Shown here: positions 17,686 through 26,172 of the stretch, piece by piece
Layout: each line of letters begins with the position of its first letter
Numbering within the stretch: position 1 is the stretch's first letter
Made by a program: the position numbers and the translations under genes
The notes under the pieces: generated by a model
The model's database searches: none
Told to the model about the DNA's origin: nothing
Seen by the model: only the letters and a program-made list of their open reading frames with translations
NCBI RefSeq assembly: GCF_900104795.1
Contig: NZ_FNTG01000004.1
Span: forward strand, 62,001 to 126,000
Length of the DNA: 64,000 bases
From: Burkholderia sp. WP9
GTDB taxonomy: Bacteria; Pseudomonadota; Gammaproteobacteria; Burkholderiales; Burkholderiaceae
Reading direction: 5' to 3'

Positions 17686-18471
17686 TAAGGATACCTATCA
17701 AATCGGGTAGCGCAGCAACGGATCAAATGAAACAGATACTTGCCGGTCTGAACGGAATATGCCCGAGCAGTTGCCGGGTTGCTCGATAGCAACCGAACGA
17801 TATAGATGGGGCATACTCCTGGTGAACCTTCCAGCGTAACGCGCATAGGATGCGGCCGGCTGTCCGCCGGCGGATAGAAGGCGGTGAGACGTGAAGGTCT
17901 CACGTGCGCAACGCGCTTCAGACACTTGCGAGATAGTTTCGTCCCCCAATGCGCCTGCATGACGAGGACCTAAGATGGCAGAAAATGTACTGATCCCATG
18001 AAGAGACCGGGAACCAAAAAAGCCTTGACTATTTTCTCCTCATAGAAGGCAACTGCTGGCCGTCCAGCAGGTCGCAGCCCCAACAATCAACGTCTCGAAA
18101 GCCGGGGACGACAAAACGAAGAAGGGCTTTACCGCCGACTACTATGCCGCATAAAGCGCGGCTGACGGCGACACGTGTCGCACCTGCTCGACACACTTAC
18201 CCGTCGCCGGCGGCATTCACGCAGTGCTACTATTTGAACGTCGCCGTACGTTCTTCGGAGTGGAATGGACCGAAGACTTTATCGTGAAGGCAGAAAACCA
18301 ACTGTTCGATGGCCTGGTTGCCCGGCAATTTCTGCATCTGGCCTCGCCTGCCGTGTCATCGGCGGCGGCGGTTCAAACGTTGGAGAGTGACAGTCTCGAC
18401 CGAGACTGACGAACGTCCGACATCTTTATTACATCCACATCAATGTATTTTCCCGCCTGAATACGATCCAA
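17686..18471. other. IS110 right flank and decayed sequence
   Basis: No intact gene in almost 800 bases. 17840-17930 holds two small hairpins (GCCGGCTGTCCGCCGGC and GTGAGACGTGAAGGTCTCAC), possible structured RNA from the IS110 end. Around 18070-18160 a coding tail (APTINVSKAGDDKTKKGFTA, DYYAA, stop) overlaps the repeat shared with 6581-6660. 18224-18409 is open (ENQLFDGLVARQFLHLASPA) but has no recognised family. Confidence 0.4.
18104..18185 (+). repeat. Dispersed inverted repeat, copy 2
   Basis: The reverse complement of 18143-18185 matches 6581-6623 with two differences; weaker similarity extends left to about 18104. In this copy the codons read MPHKARLTATRVAP and then continue into unrelated sequence, whereas copy 1 stops after RVAPSV. 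Confidence 0.6.
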
Positions 18472-19481
18472 ATGCCATTTTCTATCGTTTCCATTACAAG
18501 GATCGGAGCGTTCGCCGCGTCGCTGTGCGGCATGCTAGCCATAACGAATTGCGCGAATGCCGCTGATAGCGTCATCGTGCTCGATTCCGGTGAAGCGCAA
18601 CTGACGCTGATCGACGAGGCCACGCACAAAATCATCGGTACGGAGCTGACCGGCAAGGAACCGCACCATTTGATGATCACGCCTGACGGCCGCTCCTGAT
18701 CGTTGCCGATTCGGTGTCGAACAACCTGATGTTCGTCGACCCGCATACTGGTAAGGTGCAGCGCACCGTGGAGGGCATCGAAGACCCATATCAGCTAGGC
18801 TTCTCTCCGGATCACAAATGGTTCGTCACAGCGGCGCTGCGCATGAACCGTGTCGACATCTACCGCTACGACGGCACGAATATGGCGCTGGCCAGGCATA
18901 TCGAACTGGCGAAGACGCCTAGCCACATGACGTTCGCCTCCGACAACCGCACCGTGTTCGTCACGCTACAGGATTCCGGCGAACTGGCAGCGATCGATCT
19001 GCCGACCCAGAAAGTGCTTTGGAAAATGCACGTGGGCAATGAACCCGCAGGTCTGTGGATGACTCCCGGCGACCGCTACCTGCTGGTCGGCATGACCGGC
19101 GAAGACGACGTGACGGTGGTGGACTGGCACAAGCAGCAGATCGTCGAGAAGATCCACACGGGCCGTGGCGCGCACAACTTCCGCAACCTCGACGACGGCA
19201 AGCATGTAGTGGTCTCCAATCGCGTCGACAGCACCATCAACATCATCGACTACACCACGCTCACCAATGCCGGCGATATCACAGGCCTGATGCCCGGGCC
19301 CGACGATATGGAACTAACTCCCGACAGGCGCTATCTATGGGTGGGATTCCGCTTCGCGAAGCATGTGGGCATCATCGATCTGACCACCCGCAAACTGATC
19401 GAAACTATTGCGGTGGGCCGCTCGCCGCACGGTATCTTTTTCGACAACCGTGCGCCGGTCGTGTCGCCTAATCCAGACTAG
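18472..19481 (+). pseudogene. YncE/YVTN-type beta-propeller protein with one frameshift
   Basis: A secreted seven-bladed beta-propeller of the YncE/cytochrome D1-like family. Residues 1-30 are a signal peptide ending in CANAADS. YVTN-like blades recur, for example PHHLMITPDGRS, IEDPYQLGFSPDHKWFVTAA, TPSHMTFASDNRTVFVT, GPDDMELTPDRRYLWVGF. A single missing base near 18696 (CGCTCCTGATC) puts a stop after GRS; the next frame picks up directly with LIVADSVSNNLMFVDPHTGK. All else is intact, so it is either a fresh mutation or a sequence error. Adjacent to a sterol-desaturase-type gene. Confidence 0.78.
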
Positions 19482-19550
19482 GCGGGACAATTCCTTTCAA
19501 ACTTGCCGTGACATCAGCACTGGCAGAACGGGTAAACCACGAGGCTTTTG

Positions 19551-20558
19551 ATGTTTCATGAAATCGTCGCACAACTCGACAACATGGTGTCCGCGCTGCA
19601 GACGCTGCTATATGTCGACGTTGTGCAGCCGTTCTTCTATCGCTTCGGCTTGATGGGTTACGATGAAGACACCTATGACGCACTGTACTGGGTGATCATC
19701 GGCGTGCTGGAAATCGTGGTGTCGTATCTCGCGTTACGGCCACTTGAAGCGCTGCGTCCCATCGAGCAGTGGCAGGATCGCAAGGCACTGCGCGCGGACG
19801 TGATCTACACGTGGATCGCCAAGCTCGGCATCATCAACATTGCGTTCTTTTTCATGTTGCAGCCGCTATTCGATCACTGGCAGAGCCTGATATCGATCTA
19901 CGACATACCGAACATCGATATCGACAGCCTCTGGCCAGGCGTGACGGATCAGCCAGTCGTGTCGTTCCTGATTTACCTGATCGTGCTCGATTTTGCCGGC
20001 TACTGGTATCACCGCTGGCAGCATCGTTTCGGCGTGTGGTGGGAGTTGCATGCGGTGCATCACAGTCAGCAGCAGATGTCACTGTGGGCCGATGACCGCA
20101 ACCACTTTCTCGACGACATCATCCAGGCGGCGTTCTTCGCGGCGATCTCTCTGTTTATCGGCGTGCAGCCGAACCAGTTCGTGGTGCTGGTCGCGGTCAG
20201 CAACTTCATGCAGAGCATCCAGCACGTCAATGCACGCCTGCCGTATGGCTGGCTGCTCGAACGCATCATCGTCAGCCCGATCTTTCACCGCCGTCATCAC
20301 GCGGTGGGCTACGGCCATGAGGGCACGGCTTACGGCTGTAATTTCGGCGTGCTGTTTCCATGGTGGGACATGATGTTCCGCACCGTTTCATGGAGCCCCG
20401 CCGTCGAGCCGACCGGCATCCGCGACCAGCTACCCGTGCCGCATGGCTCAGGGCGTTCGTATGGCGACGGATTGATCGCGCAGCAGTGGCTCGCGTTTGG
20501 CCGGCTTGTGAAGCGTCTGCGCGGGCAAAGGAACTACGCGGACGGTGCCGTGGAGTGA
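19551..20558 (+). CDS. Sterol desaturase / fatty acid hydroxylase family protein
   Basis: A 335-aa membrane di-iron hydroxylase. Histidine clusters are complete: HRWQH near residue 158, HAVHH near 172, and HRRHH near 247 with a further GHEG. Four or more hydrophobic helices precede and separate them. The family hydroxylates or desaturates lipids and sterol-like compounds at the membrane. The start at ATG 19551 follows GAGG; it lies 69 bases after the beta-propeller gene and may share its transcript. Confidence 0.85.
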   Translation: MFHEIVAQLDNMVSALQTLLYVDVVQPFFYRFGLMGYDEDTYDALYWVIIGVLEIVVSYLALRPLEALRPIEQWQDRKALRADVIYTWIAKLGIINIAFFFMLQPLFDHWQSLISIYDIPNIDIDSLWPGVTDQPVVSFLIYLIVLDFAGYWYHRWQHRFGVWWELHAVHHSQQQMSLWADDRNHFLDDIIQAAFFAAISLFIGVQPNQFVVLVAVSNFMQSIQHVNARLPYGWLLERIIVSPIFHRRHHAVGYGHEGTAYGCNFGVLFPWWDMMFRTVSWSPAVEPTGIRDQLPVPHGSGRSYGDGLIAQQWLAFGRLVKRLRGQRNYADGAVE

Positions 20559-20634
20559 GTGCAGTTGACGCCGCCCACTTTGCTGTTGCGGACGCGCAAA
20601 GCGTCATGATGATTAGCCTTGTTCTTTTGTGCCA

Positions 20635-21000
20635 CTAGTGCTCGGTCGGACCGGTCGGCATAACGACTAGCACGTCGCGCAGCGCATCGGCGATGGCAGC
20701 GCGAGTCGCGCTGCATGACCTGACTCCATTCAGCATGAGTTTCTCGCCGCTTGCCTGCGTGTTCAGCTTATGCGTGAATTCGGCACATGTAAGCTGGTCG
20801 TCGGGCGGAATGAAGTGAAACTCTCCTGCGGGCCAATGCCTTTCCATCACCACAAATTCCCATGCGCCGTTGTCCGCACACCCCAGAAAGCTGGCAAACA
20901 GCTGACGGTGCGGGTTTTCCTTGAAGAACGCGCGGGTATCCTTGAGGATCCGTGCCAGGTGTGCGGGCGAGCCCCGCTTATGTTTCGCTGCTGTCGACAT
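20635..21000 (-). CDS. Hypothetical protein, 121 aa
   Basis: Soluble basic product (MSTAAKHKRGSPAHLARILK onward) with LFASFLGCADNGAWEFVVME and FHFIPPDDQLTCAEFTHKL segments suggesting a small alpha/beta domain. The upstream side of the start (21001-21020) has GGAGCC, a weak ribosome binding site. No membrane segment. I do not recognise the family; it is flanked by a mini-IS. Confidence 0.4.
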   Translation of the reverse strand: MSTAAKHKRGSPAHLARILKDTRAFFKENPHRQLFASFLGCADNGAWEFVVMERHWPAGEFHFIPPDDQLTCAEFTHKLNTQASGEKLMLNGVRSCSATRAAIADALRDVLVVMPTGPTEH

Positions 21001-21171
21001 TCTGGAGGCTCCTTCCGGCAGATTCGTTTGCTGACAAGCGAGATGTTACCCAGAAGCAGGATGCTGGCGCCATCGTTCAGCGCGACAAGCGGAATCACGC
21101 TCGCAGGTCAGACGTTCGACGGCTGTCGAGATGGTACACCCCGTAGGTAAGGAATTCGCCGAGTGTGTAGA

Positions 21172-21400
21172 GGAGAGCGCGCCATTCCGGGGGCTGGCGT
21201 CACCGACCGGTTTTTCGACTGTCAGGGGGCCTTGCCTTTGCTGCGGGGCGCGCATCTGCTGCGGCAAACTCGCGTGCAGGTCCTGAACGACGATCTGCTG
21301 AAAATCGTCGGTCGATTTCCCGGAATGAGCGCGGAAGAACCAGCGGCGCTAAAGGAGGCGGCATGGAGGCTCCTTACCAATTCGGAATGGCGCGCTCTCC
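21172..21400 (+). mobile_element. ISKra4-derived mini-element, copy A (229 bp)
   Basis: Both ends carry the same 18-base inverted repeat: GGAGAGCGCGCCATTCCG at 21172-21189 and its exact reverse complement at 21383-21400. The interior retains only about 50 codons of the transposase C-terminus (LRGAHLLRQTRVQVLNDDLL, then GMSAEEPAALKEAA and a stop/ATG). It is almost identical to the copy at 34203-34428 in opposite orientation. Non-autonomous; it would need a related ISKra4-type transposase. No clear target duplication seen. Confidence 0.75.
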
Positions 21401-21505
21401 CAACTTTAACGAACGCATCCGGCGGCTGGGTGCCTGGCTAACGAGCGGGTCCATTGCCGATAACCCCCAGCCCGAGTCGTTATCGGGAGATTGCCTGCCG
21501 GGGCC

Positions 21506-21604
21506 GACTACCGGTTTGGGAAGCGTCCCGGCGCGAGGCATTGGGTGCAGTGGGAGAGCGCCGCGCGGGTGAATGACCTGCTCGAACAGTGGTTCGCTAC
21601 ATGA
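21506..21604 (+). pseudogene. Unidentified C-terminal coding fragment
   Basis: The frame DYRFGKRPGARHWVQWESAA, then RVNDLLEQWFAT and stop, looks like a genuine protein C-terminus by composition, but it lacks any upstream continuation in frame. Family not recognised. It lies between mini-element A and the PBP7-like gene. Confidence 0.3.
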
Positions 21605-21674
21605 GTCCGCCGGCAGTGCCTGCTATGCCGGCGTGGTTGAGTGGCTAAAGCGGGGCCGGCGCGTGCCTGATGCT

Positions 21675-22640
21675 TCAGGTCCCGCCATGGCTGGTGTCGT
21701 TAGCCGTGAGCCGGGGCCGTTCGTCCGAAATAATGAAGGAGCGCAGTGCCGCGGCGTCCGCGAAATCGGAATTGCGGCCCGACGAATCCAGCAGCACCAC
21801 GACCAACGGCCGATCGGCGATTGTGGCTTGCATGACGAAACATATTCCGGCTTCGTTGATGAAGCCCGTCTTTTGCAGACCGATCTCCCAACGCGGGTCT
21901 CGAATCAGCGCATTCGTGCTTCGATATGCGATGGTTCTCTTGCCGGTGTTGACGGTATAGCTGTGGTCCGTCGAGAAGGTGCGAATCAATGGGTACTGAT
22001 AGGCGGCCTCGATCATTTTGACCAGGTCGCGTGCGCTGGACACGTTCTTGCTCGTGAGACCAGTCGGGCTTTCGAAATGCGTATCGGTCATACCCAAGGC
22101 TTTCGCTTTCGCGTTCATGGCCGCGATAAATGCGGGGCGGCCTCCAGGGTAGTAGCGCGACAGAGCCGTCGCAGCGCGATTCTCCGATGCCATCAATGCG
22201 ATGTGCAGCATGTCCGCACGGTTCAGTGTTGAACCTACGGATAAGCGCGATCCCGTCATCTTCTCGTAGTCCCGGTCCTCGTCGGTGACCGTAATCTCTT
22301 CCGCCAGCGAAGTTTTCGAATCGAGCACGACCATTGAGGTCATGAGCTTCGTGATCGATGCAATCGGGACAACCGCGTCCGAGTTTTTGTCGAACAGTGC
22401 GTCGTGTGTTCTTTCATCCACCACATACGCGACAGTAGAACGAAGCGCTGGCTTGCGAGGAGATTCTGTAATTCCGAAGGCGGTACTCGAAAGCGGCCGC
22501 CGTTCGAAAACCGCCGGACGCAGGCCCAGGTGCTGTCGTGATTCTGTCGTCTCACCGCGTGGATTGGCGTTGACGTGATGCGCGGGCTTCGCAACTGCAT
22601 GTTTGTCCCGATGGTGGCGTACGTGTTTTGCGCTCGCCAT
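21675..22640 (-). CDS. pbpG: D-alanyl-D-alanine endopeptidase, PBP7/PbpG-like (peptidase S11)
   Basis: A 321-aa low-molecular-weight penicillin-binding protein that cleaves peptidoglycan cross-links in the periplasm. The three active-site motifs are present: SITK (SxxK) near residue 95, SEN (SxN) near 152, and KTG near 259. The N-terminus (HVRHHRDKHAVAKPAHHVNA) is the His/Lys-rich linker of Burkholderia homologues, but no signal peptide precedes it and the frame has no other start before a stop, so export is doubtful. The upstream 150 bases carry an alternative non-hydrophobic frame. The 5' end may have been lost. Confidence 0.82.
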   Translation of the reverse strand: MASAKHVRHHRDKHAVAKPAHHVNANPRGETTESRQHLGLRPAVFERRPLSSTAFGITESPRKPALRSTVAYVVDERTHDALFDKNSDAVVPIASITKLMTSMVVLDSKTSLAEEITVTDEDRDYEKMTGSRLSVGSTLNRADMLHIALMASENRAATALSRYYPGGRPAFIAAMNAKAKALGMTDTHFESPTGLTSKNVSSARDLVKMIEAAYQYPLIRTFSTDHSYTVNTGKRTIAYRSTNALIRDPRWEIGLQKTGFINEAGICFVMQATIADRPLVVVLLDSSGRNSDFADAAALRSFIISDERPRLTANDTSHGGT

Positions 22641-22886
22641 TGTCGTTGCCGGTGTTGCCGCCGGTGCCGACGCCGATAGATTCGGCGACTTTAGTCCGGG
22701 TGGTATGGATGCTCATTGAACCTTGGAAAATGAAAAGGCAAAAGACCAGCGCGGGTAAGTTTAATTAGTCATTGAAGGGGCGGCAATTACAAAGGCTTAC
22801 TAGTACTACAGCCGCCTGCGACATGACAATGGCAACCAGTTTTGTACACCAATCATCAGCCGCTCGCAGAGAGCGACGGTGCGCGT
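22641..22886. other. Intergenic region between pbpG-like gene and efflux operon
   Basis: No gene. The pbpG-like gene reads away on the minus strand and the efflux operon ends here from the right, so promoter and terminator sequences are expected; the AT-rich part at 22740-22810 is the likeliest promoter for pbpG. No hairpin with a T-run stands out. Confidence 0.35.
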
Positions 22887-23747
22887 TCAGTTCGCGGCGA
22901 TGACGACAGTACAGGTGATCCCGGCCGCCAGCACGATATCATCCGGCACAGAATCAATCTTCACCCGCACCGGTACGCGCTGTGCCAACCTGACCCAGTT
23001 GAAAGTCGGATTCACATCAGCAAGCAGTTCGCGGCTTTCCGGATTATCCCGATCATAGATCCCTCGAGAAATACTCTCGACATGCCCCTGCAGCGTGCCA
23101 CCGCTCATCAGCCGGACTTCAGCCTTATCACCGATACGAACACGAGGAAGCTTGGTTTCCTCAAAATACCCATACACCCAGAAAGAGTGACTATCGACAA
23201 TCGCCAGCTTGGCGGCACCAGCAGTCGCATAATCGCCGCGAAACACGCTCAGATTCGTGACGTAACCGTCCGCCGGCGACACCACCCGAGTCCGATCGAG
23301 ATTGAGCCTGGCTGCATCGAGCGCGGCCAGTGCCTGCTGGTACGAAGCCTCGGCGGCGGACGCCGTATGCGTCGCATTCTCGCGGTTTTCCTTCGACACG
23401 ACCAGCGCGTCCATATCGGCGCGCCGTTGCGCGTCGTCGCGCTTCATCTGCAACTCGGCCTTGCGGGCGGCCACGGCGGCCTGCGCCTGTTCGACCGCGA
23501 TCTGATAGTGCGACGGATCGATCTGCATCAGCAGGTCGCCCTTCTTCACCAGCTGGTTGTCCTTCACCGGCAGATCCACAACCGCGCCGGAGACATCTGG
23601 CGCGACATTCACGATCTCGGCGCGCACGCGCCCGTCACGTGTCCACGGTTCATCCATGTAATGAACCCACAGCACGCGCCCAATCAAAATCGCGACGATA
23701 AAAATAATGGCTGTCGCGACGAAGCCCACAATATTTCGGATGGTCAT
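22887..23747 (-). CDS. Efflux membrane-fusion protein, HlyD/AaeA type
   Basis: A 286-aa periplasmic adaptor. One N-terminal transmembrane helix (IVGFVATAIIFIVAILIGRV) is followed by the biotinyl-lipoyl half motif (VAPDVSGAVVDLPVKDNQLV), an alpha-helical hairpin (residues about 90-150), the second lipoyl half (RTRVVSPADGYVTNLSVFRG) and a beta-barrel. I start at ATG 23747; 17 further codons upstream are open but not conserved in type. It is the last gene of a four-gene operon with DUF1656, FUSC and outer-membrane-factor proteins, the order typical of aae-like aromatic carboxylic acid efflux systems in Burkholderia. Confidence 0.87.
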   Translation of the reverse strand: MTIRNIVGFVATAIIFIVAILIGRVLWVHYMDEPWTRDGRVRAEIVNVAPDVSGAVVDLPVKDNQLVKKGDLLMQIDPSHYQIAVEQAQAAVAARKAELQMKRDDAQRRADMDALVVSKENRENATHTASAAEASYQQALAALDAARLNLDRTRVVSPADGYVTNLSVFRGDYATAGAAKLAIVDSHSFWVYGYFEETKLPRVRIGDKAEVRLMSGGTLQGHVESISRGIYDRDNPESRELLADVNPTFNWVRLAQRVPVRVKIDSVPDDIVLAAGITCTVVIAAN

Positions 23748-23760
23748 GTTTCGACTCTGA

Positions 23761-23961
23761 TCAACGATAAACGGCGAGACCCAGCACGCCGCACACACAC
23801 ACGAGCAGGCTGGCCCGGAACAAGGACGGATGCCACACCACGCGATACACGCCCGTATAGGCGATCACGCGGTCCAACACCCAGGTCAGCGCGGCGCCCG
23901 CGATGAACAGCAGCACGATGGCCGGCACGTAGGCGTCGAAAACAGCAATATCACGTGGCAT
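23761..23961 (-). CDS. DUF1656 (AaeX-like) small membrane protein
   Basis: A 66-aa protein with two transmembrane helices and the family start MPRDIAVFDAYVP. It is the small third component found with FUSC and HlyD-type adaptors. The ATG overlaps the end of the FUSC gene by 11 bases and the stop lies 13 bases before the adaptor gene, so it is translationally coupled. Its exact role is unknown. Confidence 0.85.
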   Translation of the reverse strand: MPRDIAVFDAYVPAIVLLFIAGAALTWVLDRVIAYTGVYRVVWHPSLFRASLLVCVCGVLGLAVYR

Positions 23962-26161
23962 GACGAACTCCTTCTGACGCGTCGGCACGTCCGCTCATCA
24001 GCGGTTCAAGCGGCGATTGCGGATCGAGCAGCGCGGTACGAATGAAATGCAGTTGACTCAAAATGCGTTGCAGCCGATGCCGCTCTTCACGCGGCGGCGT
24101 GAAGGTGGCGAGCATCTGCTGAACCGTGGCGATGGCATCGGTGGTCGCGGCCAGCGCGCGGTCGAAACGGTCTTCACGCGGCCGTTCGAATAGCGTGGCC
24201 AGCGCGTCGCGCATCGAACGCAACGCGACGCGCCACGGCATCGACTTCGCATGGCGCGCGTCGGCGGGCAGCGCCGCGACCTCGCGGCGCAGGTCGATCA
24301 CCGCGTTGCCGACTTCGAGCACCGAGAAGAGCCAGCGCAAGGTGTCGCGTTTGAGCTCGGGCTCGTTCTGCGCGAGCGCATTGATCTGGAACATCAGATC
24401 GCGCGCGCCGCTCTCGAAGCGCGACCGCACCCGGCGCATGCCCGCGCGGCTCGCCAGCACGACCTGGCGGCGCAGATCGACCAGCAGGCGGTTGCGCAGC
24501 CACGGCGTCGAAGGCGGCAGCAACACCGCGAACGCGATCGACGACACCAGCATCGACAGCACGAGCGCCAGCGCGTCGTTCATGAAGGCGCTCGGGTCGT
24601 AGTGAATCACGTTGTCCGGGCCGGCCAGGAAACAGAAGAAGATGCAATAGCCGACGCCGTAGCCGGCCAGCGCGGGCCGAGTCGTCATGAACACGCCGAG
24701 CAGCAGGAACGGCGTGAGCGCGGCGCACAGCAGCGGAAAGCCGTCGATGTGCGGATACACGCCGTACACCGCGATCATGCCCATCACCGCAGCGGCCAGC
24801 GTGCCGCCGGCCATCTGGAAGGCCGTGCGCTTCGGATTCGGCGACGACGACGCCAGCGCACAGACCGTTGCGGCGACCAGCGTCAAGGTCGAGCCGCTCG
24901 GCCACGCGGTCGCGATCCAGAACGCGCTGAGCACCATCATCACGATGGCCGCCCGCACGCCGGCGACGCCCGCCGCGATCGCGTTCGTCTTCGGTTCGTA
25001 ACGCTCGATCCAGCGCTCGCGCTCGTGCGTATCGACGGCAAGCGACGCGTACGTGGCCGCATACGCATGCAGATCGTCGATGAAGCGGTACAGCAGTTCG
25101 GCGCCGGTGTCGAAGTCGAGCAGCGGCGCCTCGGGATGCGCTTCCAGTTGCGCCCGTGTCGCGCGCATGCGTTTGGGCAACTCGGCTTTGTAGGCCTCGA
25201 GTTGCGCGGCGGCGTGCGCGGCGTCGGCGGCGCTCAGCACGGGTTCGCCGGACTTCGCGAGCAGCGGGGCGATTTCCTTGAAGTACGGTTCGAGCGCGTC
25301 GATCGCGGTGGCCGCGCCGCTCGTGTTCGTGTTGCGCAAGCGGTTCATCAACTGATGCAGCGCGTGAAAGCGCGTCGACGCGGTCATGAACTCGCTGTTC
25401 AGACGCGCGAGACGGCCGCCGCGCATGCGCGAATCGGGGCCTTCGAACACGGCCACGCTGCGCGCGGCCTCGAAACCGACGATGTCGGCGACAAAGCGCG
25501 CATTGGTCGCTTCGATCCGCGCGCGGTCGTTGCGGCCGGCGAGCGACGTCGACACATATTCGACGAACGCCGAGAACCGCGCGCGCACGGTGCCGCGCAT
25601 CTGCAAGCCGGCGAACTGTGGAAACACGAGGCCGCTCACCGCGCCCGCGCAGACGATGCCGACCACCACTTCGGCCACCCGTGTGAGCGCGCTCAGAAAC
25701 GCGCCGTCCGGATGTTGCGAAGCGGGGATGCCGATCAGCGCGGCGGTATAGCCGGCGAGCACGAAACCGTACGACCGGAAGTTGCGGTTGCGCGCGGCGC
25801 CGGCGGTACAGATGCCGACCCAGATCGCCGTCGTGACGATGAACAGTTCGGGCTGCTGCGCGAACAGGCCGATCAACGCGAGCATCACGACGAGACCGAC
25901 CAGCGTGCCGCAGATCCGGTAGAAGCTCTTCGCGAACACCATGCCGCTTTGCGGCTGCATCACGATGAACACGGTGGTCATCGCGGTGCGCGGCTGCGGC
26001 AGGTCGAGCTTCATCGCGACGCCGAGCGCGAGGAAGCAGGCGGCGAGCGCTTTGAAGAGGTAGATCCACGTGAGGCCGTCGTTGCGGGCCCAGTCGGCGG
26101 CGGCCGCGTATAACGCGGCGAACGACGTCCGACGCGAGGCGGAAGAGGGGGAGGCTGACAT
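23951..26161 (-). CDS. FUSC-family inner-membrane transporter (AaeB-like)
   Basis: A 736-aa protein with the duplicated FUSC architecture: an N-terminal membrane half of about six helices (residues 20-180), a large cytosolic region, a second membrane half (about residues 395-530) and a helical C-terminal domain. DLPQPRTAMTTVFIVMQPQS and YEPKTNAIAAGVAGVRAAI are characteristic. It is the presumed proton-driven pump for aromatic acids or related compounds in this tripartite system. I chose ATG 26161 for its GAGGAAG ribosome site; a GTG 15 bases upstream also exists. Confidence 0.88.
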   Translation of the reverse strand: MSASPSSASRRTSFAALYAAAADWARNDGLTWIYLFKALAACFLALGVAMKLDLPQPRTAMTTVFIVMQPQSGMVFAKSFYRICGTLVGLVVMLALIGLFAQQPELFIVTTAIWVGICTAGAARNRNFRSYGFVLAGYTAALIGIPASQHPDGAFLSALTRVAEVVVGIVCAGAVSGLVFPQFAGLQMRGTVRARFSAFVEYVSTSLAGRNDRARIEATNARFVADIVGFEAARSVAVFEGPDSRMRGGRLARLNSEFMTASTRFHALHQLMNRLRNTNTSGAATAIDALEPYFKEIAPLLAKSGEPVLSAADAAHAAAQLEAYKAELPKRMRATRAQLEAHPEAPLLDFDTGAELLYRFIDDLHAYAATYASLAVDTHERERWIERYEPKTNAIAAGVAGVRAAIVMMVLSAFWIATAWPSGSTLTLVAATVCALASSSPNPKRTAFQMAGGTLAAAVMGMIAVYGVYPHIDGFPLLCAALTPFLLLGVFMTTRPALAGYGVGYCIFFCFLAGPDNVIHYDPSAFMNDALALVLSMLVSSIAFAVLLPPSTPWLRNRLLVDLRRQVVLASRAGMRRVRSRFESGARDLMFQINALAQNEPELKRDTLRWLFSVLEVGNAVIDLRREVAALPADARHAKSMPWRVALRSMRDALATLFERPREDRFDRALAATTDAIATVQQMLATFTPPREERHRLQRILSQLHFIRTALLDPQSPLEPLMSGRADASEGVRHAT

Positions 26162-26172
26162 GTTCGGCTTCC

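Noticed and set aside
21627..21665. tRNA-like 5' half (GGTTGAGTGGCTAAAGCG)
   Set aside because: It resembles a tRNA D-arm, but no anticodon stem or T-loop consensus follows and the region overlaps the pbpG end; the self-complementary GCCGGC explains the apparent stem.
22842..23906. 354-aa plus-strand frame over the membrane-fusion gene
   Set aside because: His/Arg-rich antisense shadow of the HlyD-type gene and DUF1656 gene.
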